A stretch of 15,620 nt of DNA, from positions 1-15,620 of the forward strand of contig CAZYVA010000044.1 in assembly GCA_964650695.1 (NCBI GenBank), written 5' to 3'. Positions 5,728 to 12,840 of this stretch are shown piece by piece. The position numbers and the translations under genes were made by a program. The notes under the pieces were generated by a model that was not told the DNA's origin, ran no database searches, and saw only the letters and a list, made by a program, of their open reading frames with translations. The stretch comes from CAZYVA01 sp964650695 (GTDB taxonomy: Bacteria > Bacillota > Clostridia > Lachnospirales > Lachnospiraceae). Positions within the stretch are counted from its first letter, which is position 1. Every line of letters begins with the position of its first letter.

Positions 5728-6813
5728 ATGCCTAAGACAAGGGTGGTCGTGGGAATGTCCGGCGGCGTGGACTCCTCTGTGGCGGCATACCTCTTAAAGG
5801 AGCAGGGATATGACGTGACGGGCGTCACGATGCAGATCTGGCAGGATGCGGATGCGTGCGAGATCGGGCGCAATGGTGGCTGCTGCGGGCAAAGCGCGGC
5901 AGAGGATGCGAGGCGCGCCGCGCAGACGCTTGGGATACCGCACTATGTCATGAATTTCAAGGATATTTTCAAGGAAAAGGTCATCGATAATTTTATATCG
6001 GAATACCTTTGCGGCCATACGCCCAATCCGTGCATCCGGTGCAACCGCTTTGTAAAATGGGAAGCGTTTCTTGAGCGGAGCCTCCGGATCGGGGCGGAGT
6101 ACATCGCGACGGGGCATTACGCAAGGGTCCGGCGGTTGGAAAATGGCAGATACGCGGTCTGCAGGTCGGCTTCCCGTTCCAAGGACCAGTCTTACGCGCT
6201 TTACAGCCTGACGCAGTTCCAGCTTGCCCATACGTTGACGCCGGTTGGCGGTTACGACAAGGATGAGATCAGGAGCATTGCGAGGAAAGCCGGGTTATCG
6301 GTGGCGGACAAGCCTGACAGCCAGGAGATCTGTTTTATCCCGGACAATGATTACAGCGCGTTTCTGGAGGGACACGCGCAAGTCCCGCCGCCGGGGAATT
6401 TTGTCGATCAACAGGGGAACGTCCTTGGGGAGCACCGAGGCATCCACCGGTACACCATCGGGCAGAGGAAAGGGCTGAATATATCGGCGGGAAAGCCGCT
6501 GTATGTCTGCGGGATCCGTCCCGGCGCCAATGAGGTTGTACTTGGGGACGGCGAGGATGTTTACACGTCGCGGGCGCTTTGCAGTGATGTGAATTATATG
6601 GCGGTCCCCGATTTTAAGGGTCTGGGGACCATTGCGGCAAAGGTCCGCTACGGCGGAAAAGAGTATCCATGTGTTATAGATGAAGAAAAGGATGGCAGGG
6701 CGTCCTGTACTTTCCTTGAAAAAGCCCGGGCGGCGGCGCCCGGGCAGGCGATTGTTTTTTACAAGGGGGAAAGGGTACTGGGCGGCGGTACGATCACGGG
6801 GGTCAGCCGATGA
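5728..6813 (+). CDS. mnmA: tRNA-specific 2-thiouridylase MnmA
   Basis: This 361-residue enzyme thiolates the wobble uridine of Lys, Glu and Gln tRNAs with sulfur from the desulfurase. The PP-loop VGMSGGVDSSVAAYLL (about 8-23) activates the uridine with ATP. The catalytic nucleophile cysteine lies in TPNPCIRCNRFVKW and the persulfide cysteine in SQEICFIPDNDY; both are present. TGHYAR and SKDQSYALY are family motifs, and the C-terminal beta-barrel includes HRYTIGQRKGL. The EIGRNGGCCGQSAAEDAR insert is as in other clostridial MnmA. The gene follows nifU by three bases. Its 3' end overlaps hemB on the other strand by 11 bases, and its last codons contain the intrinsic terminator of hemB. The ribosome binding site is weak, which fits read-on from nifU. 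Confidence 0.97.
   Translation: MPKTRVVVGMSGGVDSSVAAYLLKEQGYDVTGVTMQIWQDADACEIGRNGGCCGQSAAEDARRAAQTLGIPHYVMNFKDIFKEKVIDNFISEYLCGHTPNPCIRCNRFVKWEAFLERSLRIGAEYIATGHYARVRRLENGRYAVCRSASRSKDQSYALYSLTQFQLAHTLTPVGGYDKDEIRSIARKAGLSVADKPDSQEICFIPDNDYSAFLEGHAQVPPPGNFVDQQGNVLGEHRGIHRYTIGQRKGLNISAGKPLYVCGIRPGANEVVLGDGEDVYTSRALCSDVNYMAVPDFKGLGTIAAKVRYGGKEYPCVIDEEKDGRASCTFLEKARAAAPGQAIVFYKGERVLGGGTITGVSR
6719..6745 (-). terminator. Intrinsic terminator of the hemB operon, inside mnmA
   Basis: On the minus strand GCCCGGGC (6745-6738), loop GCCGCC, GCCCGGGC (6731-6724) and then TTTTT (6723-6719): a perfect 8-bp GC stem with an immediate U tract. It lies 57 bases beyond the hemB stop and codes for the KARAAAPG part of MnmA on the plus strand. 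Confidence 0.8.
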
Positions 6814-6824
6814 TCCCTTTTTTT
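6799..6824 (+). terminator. Intrinsic terminator of mnmA, inside hemB
   Basis: GGGGTCA (6799-6805), loop GCCGA, TGATCCC (6811-6817), with one G-U pair, then seven T (6818-6824). The right arm begins with the mnmA stop codon and the left arm contains the complement of the hemB stop. Confidence 0.85.
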
Positions 6825-7786
6825 ATGCATCCGGCCAGTTCCTCCGCGAAATAAGTGATGTAAAGATCCGCCCCCGCGCGGTAAGCCGCCACCGCCGTCT
6901 CACACATGATGGCCTCTTCATTGGCGAACCCTATGGATCCGGCGGCCTTTATCATGGCGTATTCCCCGCTGACGCTGTAGGCGGCAACCGGGATATGGGT
7001 TGCCTCTTTGGCCTCGCGGATGACATCCCCATAAACCATTGTCGGCTTGATGATGACGATATCCGCCCCCTCCTCCACGTCCAGGAGTACCTCCTTCAAC
7101 GCTTCGCGCCGGTTGTGGAAATCCATCTGGTAGGATTTGCGGTCTCCAAACTTTGGCGCGGAATCAGCAGCTTCGCGGAACGGCCCGTAGTAGGCCGAAG
7201 CCATCTTCGCGGCATAGGACATGATGGGGGTATTCGGATAGCCATTCCGGTCCAGCAGTGTACGGATGGCCGCCACCCTGCCGTCCATCATATCCGACGG
7301 CGCGACCATATCCGCGCCCGCCTCCACCTGGGAAAGCGCGGTTTTCGCAAGTACTTCCACACTTTTGTCATTATCCACTTCTTTTCCGCGCAGGATCCCG
7401 CAATGTCCGTGGGACGTATACTCACACAAGCACACGTCGCCGATCAAATACATTTCCGGATAATGCTCCTTTGCGTAGCGGAACGCTTTTTGTATGATGC
7501 CGTCACAGGCGTAAGCGCCGCTCCCGGTTTCATCCTTATAGCCGGGTATCCCGAAAAATATCACTGCGCCCACGCCCGCGTCCAGCAGCTTTTCCAGACG
7601 CTCCCCCATGCGGTCCACGCTGTAGTGGTATTGCCCCGGCATAGACGGGATCTCTTCTTTGATGTTCTCTCCTTCTATGATAAACATCGGGTAAATGAGT
7701 GAAGAAGCGTCCATACGCGTCTCCCTGGCCATTTTCCGCAAACGCCCGTCATAGCGAAGCCTTCTCGGCCGTTTTACTAATTCCAT
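6803..7786 (-). CDS. hemB: Delta-aminolevulinic acid dehydratase (porphobilinogen synthase)
   Basis: This 327-residue enzyme condenses two 5-aminolevulinates to porphobilinogen in the cytoplasm. The two active-site lysines are seen as K194 (MSYAAKMASAYYGPFR) and K247 (DIVIIKPTMVY). The cysteine triad C119, C121 and C129 (DVCLCEYTSHGHCG) marks a zinc-dependent enzyme. PSDMMDGRV and SGEYAMIKAA are family motifs; length is normal. The ATG at 7784-7786 has a strong AAGGAGG upstream. It is the last gene of the minus-strand tetrapyrrole cluster, separated from hemC-cobA-hemD by the fic remnant. It overlaps mnmA tail to tail by 11 bases. Confidence 0.98.
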   Translation of the reverse strand: MELVKRPRRLRYDGRLRKMARETRMDASSLIYPMFIIEGENIKEEIPSMPGQYHYSVDRMGERLEKLLDAGVGAVIFFGIPGYKDETGSGAYACDGIIQKAFRYAKEHYPEMYLIGDVCLCEYTSHGHCGILRGKEVDNDKSVEVLAKTALSQVEAGADMVAPSDMMDGRVAAIRTLLDRNGYPNTPIMSYAAKMASAYYGPFREAADSAPKFGDRKSYQMDFHNRREALKEVLLDVEEGADIVIIKPTMVYGDVIREAKEATHIPVAAYSVSGEYAMIKAAGSIGFANEEAIMCETAVAAYRAGADLYITYFAEELAGCIKKGIIG

Positions 7787-7806
7787 GTTTGTCCTCCTTT
7801 GTGTAT

Positions 7807-7830
7807 GGAACCGCGCGGGAAGCGGTATCC
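7807..7830 (-). promoter_or_regulatory. Small hairpin in the hemB leader
   Basis: GGAACCGC (7807-7814) pairs with GCGGTATCC (7822-7830) apart from one bulged base, just upstream of the hemB ribosome binding site and after the stop of the fic remnant. There is no T tract. Its role is unknown; it might protect or pause the transcript. Confidence 0.3.
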
Positions 7831-7843
7831 GGCGCGATCTGCT

Positions 7844-8348
7844 TTAGCTGTTTCGTTTTTTGTATTTCTGATTTTTGCTGTTCGGCTTATCTGGGATCGT
7901 GCGTTCAATCCGTTTCAGTTCCAAGGCGGGATTTAGATAATTTTTTCGGAAAGTTGGCCGATGGGAAAGACCGAGCCGATCCATGATCTGCGCAGCCGAG
8001 AGAGTATCATCACCAAGGACAGATAGAAGCCGCCCGACCGGCGTTTCATCTTGGTCGGTTACTTGGTCGGTTACTTGGTCGCTGGTGCGGCCGAGGGTGG
8101 CCACTTCCTTTAAGCTGTCTCGGATGATTTCAAGCATCAATTCCACAAAACCTGCGCTGTCAGCCTGCGCGTCCGCGGCTTGGAGCGCATCATAATATTC
8201 CTTCTGCCGCGACTGGATCAGTTCTTCAATCGGAAGCCAGAAGAAGATATCTTTCCATTACGGTGATCCGACCGACCTGTTCACTGATTTCTGCTATCAA
8301 TGATGTCATTTTGTCTGTCATGTGAAAGGGCGGTTTGTAGTCGTTCAC
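7844..8348 (-). pseudogene. Fic-family protein, internally deleted and frameshifted
   Basis: Fic proteins usually AMPylate a target through an HPFxxGNGR core. Here only both ends remain. The N-terminus (GTG at 8346-8348, behind GGAGG 8357-8361) reads MNDYKPPFHMTDKMTSLIA then EISEQVGRITVME, the usual Fic N-terminal helix region. It runs out of frame into a stop at 8226-8228, giving 40 residues. The other frame holds KDIFFWLPIEELIQSRQKEY, an ADAQADSAG stretch, the DQVTDQVTDQ repeats and a C-terminal winged helix (LSAAQIMDRLGLSHRPTFRK, NYLNPAL, TIPDKPNSKNQKY) down to TAA at 7844. The junction lies near 8240-8255. The whole catalytic core (about 200 residues by family length, an estimate) is missing. 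The 100-residue open frame at 7844-8146 is its tail. It sits in the hem operon, same strand, with its own AT-rich promoter. Confidence 0.85.
8051..8080. repeat. 12-bp tandem repeat, 2.5 copies
   Basis: TTGGTCGGTTAC twice (8051-8062, 8063-8074) plus TTGGTC (8075-8080). On the minus strand it encodes DQVTDQVTDQ, a linker repeat typical before the C-terminal winged helix of Fic proteins. Confidence 0.9.
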
Positions 8349-8371
8349 ATGGATCACCTCCGTTTCTTAAG

Positions 8372-8395
8372 ATTATACTTCATTATACCATTATA
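8372..8395 (-). promoter_or_regulatory. AT-rich promoter region of the fic remnant, three TATAAT boxes
   Basis: On the minus strand TATAAT occurs at 8395-8390, 8387-8382 and 8377-8372. No good TTGACA lies at the right distance, so the exact start is unclear. It could also supply transcription of hemB. Confidence 0.5.
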
Positions 8396-8435
8396 AAAGA
8401 CCCTGGGTTCATCCCACCATTTATCAGGCAATGCG

Positions 8436-10883
8436 TCATATTGAATTCGGAAACGCCTGATGCAGCCGCACGATCAAATCAATCATATCCTCGACCGTCG
8501 CGTTTTTCGCGGCGGCGGTTTTCATATGGTATTTTTTCGCTTCCGCTTCTGTCTGCGCCCCGATACAGACCGCCCGCACCGCCGAACAGTCATACCCTTC
8601 CGGCAGCATCCGGACAAAACCGCGTACCGTAGAAGCGCTCGTAAATGTCACCATTGTGATTTCATGGTTTTCCAGTTGTCCCAGAAGGTCCACGGCCGTT
8701 TCTGGCGCATCGAAGGTTTCATAGACCGGGAGATCCGTGGTTATAAGCCCCGGCCGCTTGTTTAAATGCGGGATCAGTTCCTCGCTGCCAGCTTTTGCGC
8801 GTGGGATCAAGATCTTTTCCCCGCCCCGGCAGTGTGCGGCGATCGCGTCCCCCAGGGCTGCCGCATTATAATGCGGCGGCAGGATCTTGGCCCATAGGCC
8901 GCGCCGCTCAAGCTCCGCGGCTGTAGCAGGGCCGATGGCCGCGATACACGCCCGGTGCATACGCCGGATATCCACCCGTTCTTCTCTCATAAATTCAAAG
9001 AATGCCTGTACGCCGTAAGGAGATGTGAACGCGGCTATGTCATAGCCTTCGATCTGTGCCAGCGTCCGGCTGATGAGCTGGCGCAAGGGCTCTTCCTGGA
9101 TCCGCTCTGTCCGGATGGTGGGAAGCAGGATGACCTCCGCGCCCATCCGTTTCAGGCTGTCCGCCAATTTGGGGCTTCGCCCGCGCGGACGTGTCACGAT
9201 GATTTTTTCTCCAAATAGCGGTTTCTTTTCATACCAGGAATACTTGTCCGCCAGCGCACAGACTTTCCCCACCACGATCACCGCCGGCGCCTGGATGTCC
9301 CGGCGCCGGGCCTCCTGCGCGATGTCTTTGAGCGGGGCGGACGCGCGTCTTTGCCTGGCGCATGTCCCCTGCTGCAAAACCGCCGCCGGGGTGTCCCCGT
9401 CCATGCCTGCGCAAAGAAGCCCTTTTGCAATCGTTTCCAGTTCGTTTAGGCCCATCAGGAAAACAAGCGTCCCCTTTGTCCTTACAAGCGCGTCAAAATC
9501 TATGCCGCACCCGTTTCCTTCTTTTTGCCGCCCGGTAATCATATGCACGGAGGAAGAAAAATCGCGGTGGGTGACAGGGATCCCGTTATACGCAGGCACC
9601 GCGAGCGCGGACGCGGCCCCTGGCACAATTTCAAACGGGACATGGTATTTGGCCAACAGATCCAGTTCTTCGCCGCCACGTCCAAACAGGAACGGATCCC
9701 CCCCTTTTAAACGGACGGCCAGGTTGCCGGACAATGCCTCCCGCAAAAGGATCTCGTTGATCTGCCATTGCTGTTTTTTATGGCGGAAAGCGCGCTTGCC
9801 TACGTCGATCCGCCTTGTCCCGGCCGGGATCAGGCCCAGGATCTCCTGCCCTACCAGGCTGTCGTAGACAATGACGTCCGCTGTTTCCAATAGGTCAAGC
9901 CCCCGTTTTGTGAGCAGATCCACGTCTGATGGCCCCGCGCCCACCAGGCAGACCTTTCCCGGACGGTATGTGAGCGCGTCGATCCGGGGCTTCGGCTCCG
10001 CGCTTTCCAGCTCCTGCTCTAAACGGACGGCAAGCTGCAGCCCTATCTTTTCCGCGTCTTCCACCGATCCCACAATACGGCCGGTTACGCAGGTCCCGCC
10101 GGTTTCCTGTGCGTAGAAAGCTTTCAGGCAAAGCTGCTTTCCCTGGATAGTGGCATGGGCGGCAACCGGCAAGGTGCATCCCCCGTTGAAATAGCGGACA
10201 AAAGCCCGTTCCGCCTCTGCCATATACGCTGCTTCTTCGTTGAAAAAACCATCCAGATATCCGTAATCTTCGTTTTCCCGCCCCTGGACGCACAAAATCC
10301 CCTGCCCGGCGGCCGGGATCATTTCGTCCTCTGTAAAATAACGGCTGATGCGGCGGCAAAGCCCTAAACGCTTCAGGCCAGCCGCCGCCAGGATCAGAGC
10401 GGAATACTCCCCACGGTCCAGCTTGTCCAGGCGCGTCAGCACATTGCCGCGCACGCTTTTGATCTGGGCTTGCGGGTAAAGTTTCTGGAACTGCAAGATC
10501 CGGCGGCTGCTGGAACAGCCGACGGGTTTTGAGAAGTCAAGCTCCGAAACACCCTCCGGCAGCACCAGGACGTCCCGCGCGTCCTCTCTTCTTGAGTACC
10601 CCAGCACCGGCAGATCCGCCGCAGTTTCCATCGGCAGATCCTTTAAGCTATGTACGGCAAAATGCACGCGCCCTTCCCGCAAGGCGACGTCCAGTTCCTT
10701 GACAAACAGCCCTTTTCCGCCGACCGACTCCAGTTTTTTGTCCAGTATCCGGTCCCCGGTCGTCTTCATCGCCAGTATTTCCGCTTTTGTGTCTTTGTTA
10801 TTGGCCTCTATATAAGCAGTCGCTTCCCTGGTCTGCGCAAGCGCCAGCTTACTTTCCCTGCTCCCGGCAATCACTGTCTTCAT
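8436..10883 (-). CDS. hemC-cobA-hemD: Fused porphobilinogen deaminase / SUMT / uroporphyrinogen-III synthase
   Basis: This 815-residue protein joins three enzymes that turn porphobilinogen into precorrin-2. HemC (about 1-297): SRESKLALAQT, GGKGLFVKELD, HSLKDLP, and C236 (FNGGCTLPVAAHA), which carries the dipyrromethane primer. CobA/SUMT (about 309-550): VGAGPSDVDLLT, VYDSLVG, RLKGGDPFLFGRGGEE, VPGAASALAVPAYNGIPVTHR. It uses SAM to methylate uroporphyrinogen III at C2 and C7. HemD (about 558-815): IIVTRPRGRS, FTSPYGVQAFFEF, FTSASTVRGF. A fused enzyme may pass unstable hydroxymethylbilane directly. The ATG at 10881-10883 is chosen because HemC begins MKTVIAGSRESKLAL and GAAGGGA lies upstream; an in-frame start at 10925 adds unrelated residues. 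It overlaps sirC by 35 bases. No break is seen. Confidence 0.95.
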   Translation of the reverse strand: MKTVIAGSRESKLALAQTREATAYIEANNKDTKAEILAMKTTGDRILDKKLESVGGKGLFVKELDVALREGRVHFAVHSLKDLPMETAADLPVLGYSRREDARDVLVLPEGVSELDFSKPVGCSSSRRILQFQKLYPQAQIKSVRGNVLTRLDKLDRGEYSALILAAAGLKRLGLCRRISRYFTEDEMIPAAGQGILCVQGRENEDYGYLDGFFNEEAAYMAEAERAFVRYFNGGCTLPVAAHATIQGKQLCLKAFYAQETGGTCVTGRIVGSVEDAEKIGLQLAVRLEQELESAEPKPRIDALTYRPGKVCLVGAGPSDVDLLTKRGLDLLETADVIVYDSLVGQEILGLIPAGTRRIDVGKRAFRHKKQQWQINEILLREALSGNLAVRLKGGDPFLFGRGGEELDLLAKYHVPFEIVPGAASALAVPAYNGIPVTHRDFSSSVHMITGRQKEGNGCGIDFDALVRTKGTLVFLMGLNELETIAKGLLCAGMDGDTPAAVLQQGTCARQRRASAPLKDIAQEARRRDIQAPAVIVVGKVCALADKYSWYEKKPLFGEKIIVTRPRGRSPKLADSLKRMGAEVILLPTIRTERIQEEPLRQLISRTLAQIEGYDIAAFTSPYGVQAFFEFMREERVDIRRMHRACIAAIGPATAAELERRGLWAKILPPHYNAAALGDAIAAHCRGGEKILIPRAKAGSEELIPHLNKRPGLITTDLPVYETFDAPETAVDLLGQLENHEITMVTFTSASTVRGFVRMLPEGYDCSAVRAVCIGAQTEAEAKKYHMKTAAAKNATVEDMIDLIVRLHQAFPNSI

Positions 10884-11400
10884 GCTGCTTCCCTTCTTTC
10901 CGTCCCGTACCAGCGGGGGCGCCATGCCCGTTCCCGCCCTGCGCTGCCCATTCCCGGATGGCGCCGGCCAGCTTTGCTGTCCCGGTGTGATCCGTCCCGC
11001 CCGACGAGACGCCGATCACCATGTCCCCGGCCCGGATGATGGCCGGGAACAAAAAATCGCACTGCCGCCGGTCCGAAGCATTATTCACCCAGATCCCCGC
11101 CTGACGGCATTCCAGATAAATCTTCTCATTGACTTCGCGGCTGTCGGTGGCCGCCAGTATATAATCCGCCGGTGGGATCTTGCGCCCCGCGATCTCCCCC
11201 GGCTCATACGCCCGGTATTCCAGCGCCAGCCCAGGGAGGCTGGCAATCTCTTTGGTGATCACGGGCGCGGTTACGGTCACATCCGCCCCGAAGCCCAGCA
11301 GCGCGTGGACGCGCCGGGCCGCGATGCTTCCCCCTCCGTACACCCGTACCTTTTTCTGCCCCATGTCAATAAAAATCGGAAAATATGTATGTGCTCCCAT
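10849..11400 (-). CDS. sirC: Precorrin-2 dehydrogenase / sirohydrochlorin-type (CysG N-domain)
   Basis: This 183-residue protein has the NAD-binding domain of CysG/Met8: YFPIFIDMGQKKVRVYGGGS then IAARRVHALLGFGADVTVTAP, with the glycine-rich GGGSIAARR loop. It oxidises precorrin-2 to sirohydrochlorin, leading to siroheme or to the anaerobic B12 route. Conserved later marks are AATDSREVN, WVNNASD and DFLFPA. The C-terminal part is short and its last 25 residues (GGNGHGAPAGTGRKEGKQHE) look poorly conserved, partly because they overlap the start of hemC. A ferrochelatase activity, as in Met8, cannot be judged. The Shine-Dalgarno site before the ATG at 11398-11400 is weak. It follows the exported-protein gene by 58 bases and probably shares its transcript. 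Confidence 0.9.
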   Translation of the reverse strand: MGAHTYFPIFIDMGQKKVRVYGGGSIAARRVHALLGFGADVTVTAPVITKEIASLPGLALEYRAYEPGEIAGRKIPPADYILAATDSREVNEKIYLECRQAGIWVNNASDRRQCDFLFPAIIRAGDMVIGVSSGGTDHTGTAKLAGAIREWAAQGGNGHGAPAGTGRKEGKQHEDSDCREQGK

Positions 11401-11458
11401 CGCTCATTTCAGAACCGTATCGTCTGGGGATCGTGCGGAAATGGCCCGGCCGCTTTCC

Positions 11459-12016
11459 CTATCGTTTGGATGGTTCCCTCCTCTTCCCCTCAAAATCCCT
11501 GTCCCTGCGTTTATTCACAAAATAATTCAAAATGCCGCCGACGGCAATGATGGCAAAAGCCGCCGCCAGCACTCTTTTCGCGGCCTCTTGCGGCAATGTA
11601 CTCTTTGACGCGATGGAGTCTGCGTAAAAGGTCAGCCGATACGTGATCTCATGGGGGACGCCCATAGCTGTAGTATCCGCGATGACTTCCATTTCCTCGT
11701 CAAATACCGTGACGGGTACGGTAAAGGTGGAGTAACCGCCCTCGTTTTCATTGAAAAGCTTCTCCCCGTCCACGACCATATAATCATAGTTTTCGCTGCT
11801 CCAGACAAGCTGTGCGTAGGCGCATCCGTCCCGCACGTAAAGCGCGGTGGGCGATACGATGGCCGCTTTCCCGCTGCCTCCCGTCATCGCCACGTCCACG
11901 GCGTATTCCCCGTCTTTGGCCTGGAGTTTCAGCGGCTGCGCATGGGCGCATATCCCATGGCACAGGAAAACCATGGCCAGACAGGCCACGGCCAGGCGCT
12001 TGGCTGTTCTTTCCAT
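11459..12016 (-). CDS. Exported, membrane-anchored protein of unrecognised family
   Basis: This 185-residue protein has a signal peptide (MERTAKRLAVACLAMVFLCH, cut probably after AHA at about 26), one compact extracellular domain (about 28-135) rich in beta-like segments, a membrane helix (about 149-167) and a basic cytoplasmic tail (NKRRDRD). The domain has a striking pattern: WSSENYDYMVVDGEKL (72-87), YSTFTVPVTVFDEEMEV (95-111) and ADTTAMGVPHEITYRLTF (113-130). I have an unverified impression that similar domains occur in iron or heme-related surface proteins of Clostridia (NEAT-like), but I cannot confirm the family. The first ATG in frame would start at 12079; the ATG at 12014-12016 with AAGGA upstream gives a proper signal peptide. 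Position between an ABC exporter and sirC suggests a link to tetrapyrroles or their metals. Confidence 0.75.
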   Translation of the reverse strand: MERTAKRLAVACLAMVFLCHGICAHAQPLKLQAKDGEYAVDVAMTGGSGKAAIVSPTALYVRDGCAYAQLVWSSENYDYMVVDGEKLFNENEGGYSTFTVPVTVFDEEMEVIADTTAMGVPHEITYRLTFYADSIASKSTLPQEAAKRVLAAAFAIIAVGGILNYFVNKRRDRDFEGKRREPSKR

Positions 12017-12108
12017 ACTCTTGTTCCTTCCGCCCTGTTCGAAACCCGCGGTTGGCACAGCCGCCGCGCTGCTTCCCACAGCCGCGGTAGCCGCCGTCCG
12101 CCGCGCGG

Positions 12109-12840
12109 CTACAGGTTTTCTTTTCTATAAATATACACAAAAGCAAGCCCCATAAAGCCCGCCAGGTAGAGCAGCAAAATACCGATCCCTCGATCGTCTG
12201 CGCTTCCCCCGGCGGCGATCGTCCGGATCATGCTGCTCGTCTGGGATAGGGGGAGGGCGCTTACGGCCTTGTGTATGGCCGGCGGCATGTTCTCCGTGGA
12301 AAAAAAGGTGTTGCACAAATAGGACATCGGCATAATGACGTAATTGGAAAACCTTGGCACGTCGGTATGGTTTCTGGCGTAAAAGGAAACCACTACGCCA
12401 ATCGCTGAAAATACCGCCCCGTTTAAAAACATGATGAAAAAAGTCATCCCATTGAACACCAGCCCGGTATCCACCGGCAGCACCAAAAGCATAATGACGC
12501 ACCCTGCGTACATCCCGCGCAGGCTCCCGCCGATCATCTGCCCAACGATAAACTGCCAGAGCGGCGTCGGGGAAATGATCACCTGGTCAAAGGCTTTTTC
12601 GTATAATCTCTGCACATTTAAATTCTGGGCGATTGCGTTGAAGCTGCCATTCATCGTTGTCAGCGCGATCACGCCCGGTATCAGGAAGTTCAAGTACGGC
12701 TCCCCGTGCGAAACCATCTGGATCCCCATGCCGAACACGATGAGATACATGAGAGGGGCAATCATGGCCGCCAGGGTTATCTTGTAGAAATCCCTCCGGA
12801 ACTCTGTCCATTTTTCCCATAAAACTGTGATTATCCCCAT
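12109..12840 (-). CDS. ABC-2 type transporter permease
   Basis: This 243-residue membrane protein has about six hydrophobic helices and the architecture of ABC-2 exporters (DrrB/NodJ-like): an N-terminal amphipathic stretch (LWEKWTEFRRDFYKI), then helices at about 22-42, 51-70, 100-125, 131-152, 163-180 and 217-237. The motif NFLIPGVIALTTMNGSFN is typical. It works as the membrane half with the ATPase encoded just upstream; the genes overlap by 10 bases and the pair surely forms one transporter. The ATG at 12838-12840 has AGGGAG upstream. The substrate cannot be read from sequence. Its position inside a tetrapyrrole operon suggests export of a tetrapyrrole or assembly of the neighbouring surface protein's cargo; this is inference. 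Confidence 0.92.
   Translation of the reverse strand: MGIITVLWEKWTEFRRDFYKITLAAMIAPLMYLIVFGMGIQMVSHGEPYLNFLIPGVIALTTMNGSFNAIAQNLNVQRLYEKAFDQVIISPTPLWQFIVGQMIGGSLRGMYAGCVIMLLVLPVDTGLVFNGMTFFIMFLNGAVFSAIGVVVSFYARNHTDVPRFSNYVIMPMSYLCNTFFSTENMPPAIHKAVSALPLSQTSSMIRTIAAGGSADDRGIGILLLYLAGFMGLAFVYIYRKENL

Noticed and set aside
6680..7702. Open frame of 340 codons on the plus strand opposite hemB
   Set aside because: It is antisense to the clearly real hemB, lacks a ribosome binding site and its translation shows no protein-like features; it is a frame shadow of a GC-rich gene.
8051..8080. Possible CRISPR-like or iteron repeat
   Set aside because: Only 2.5 copies of 12 bp without spacers, inside the Fic linker-coding part.
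8404..8416. Terminator after hemC-cobA-hemD
   Set aside because: Only a 4-bp TGGG/CCCA stem, followed on the minus strand by GGGTCTTTT; too weak to call, so read-through to hemB remains possible.
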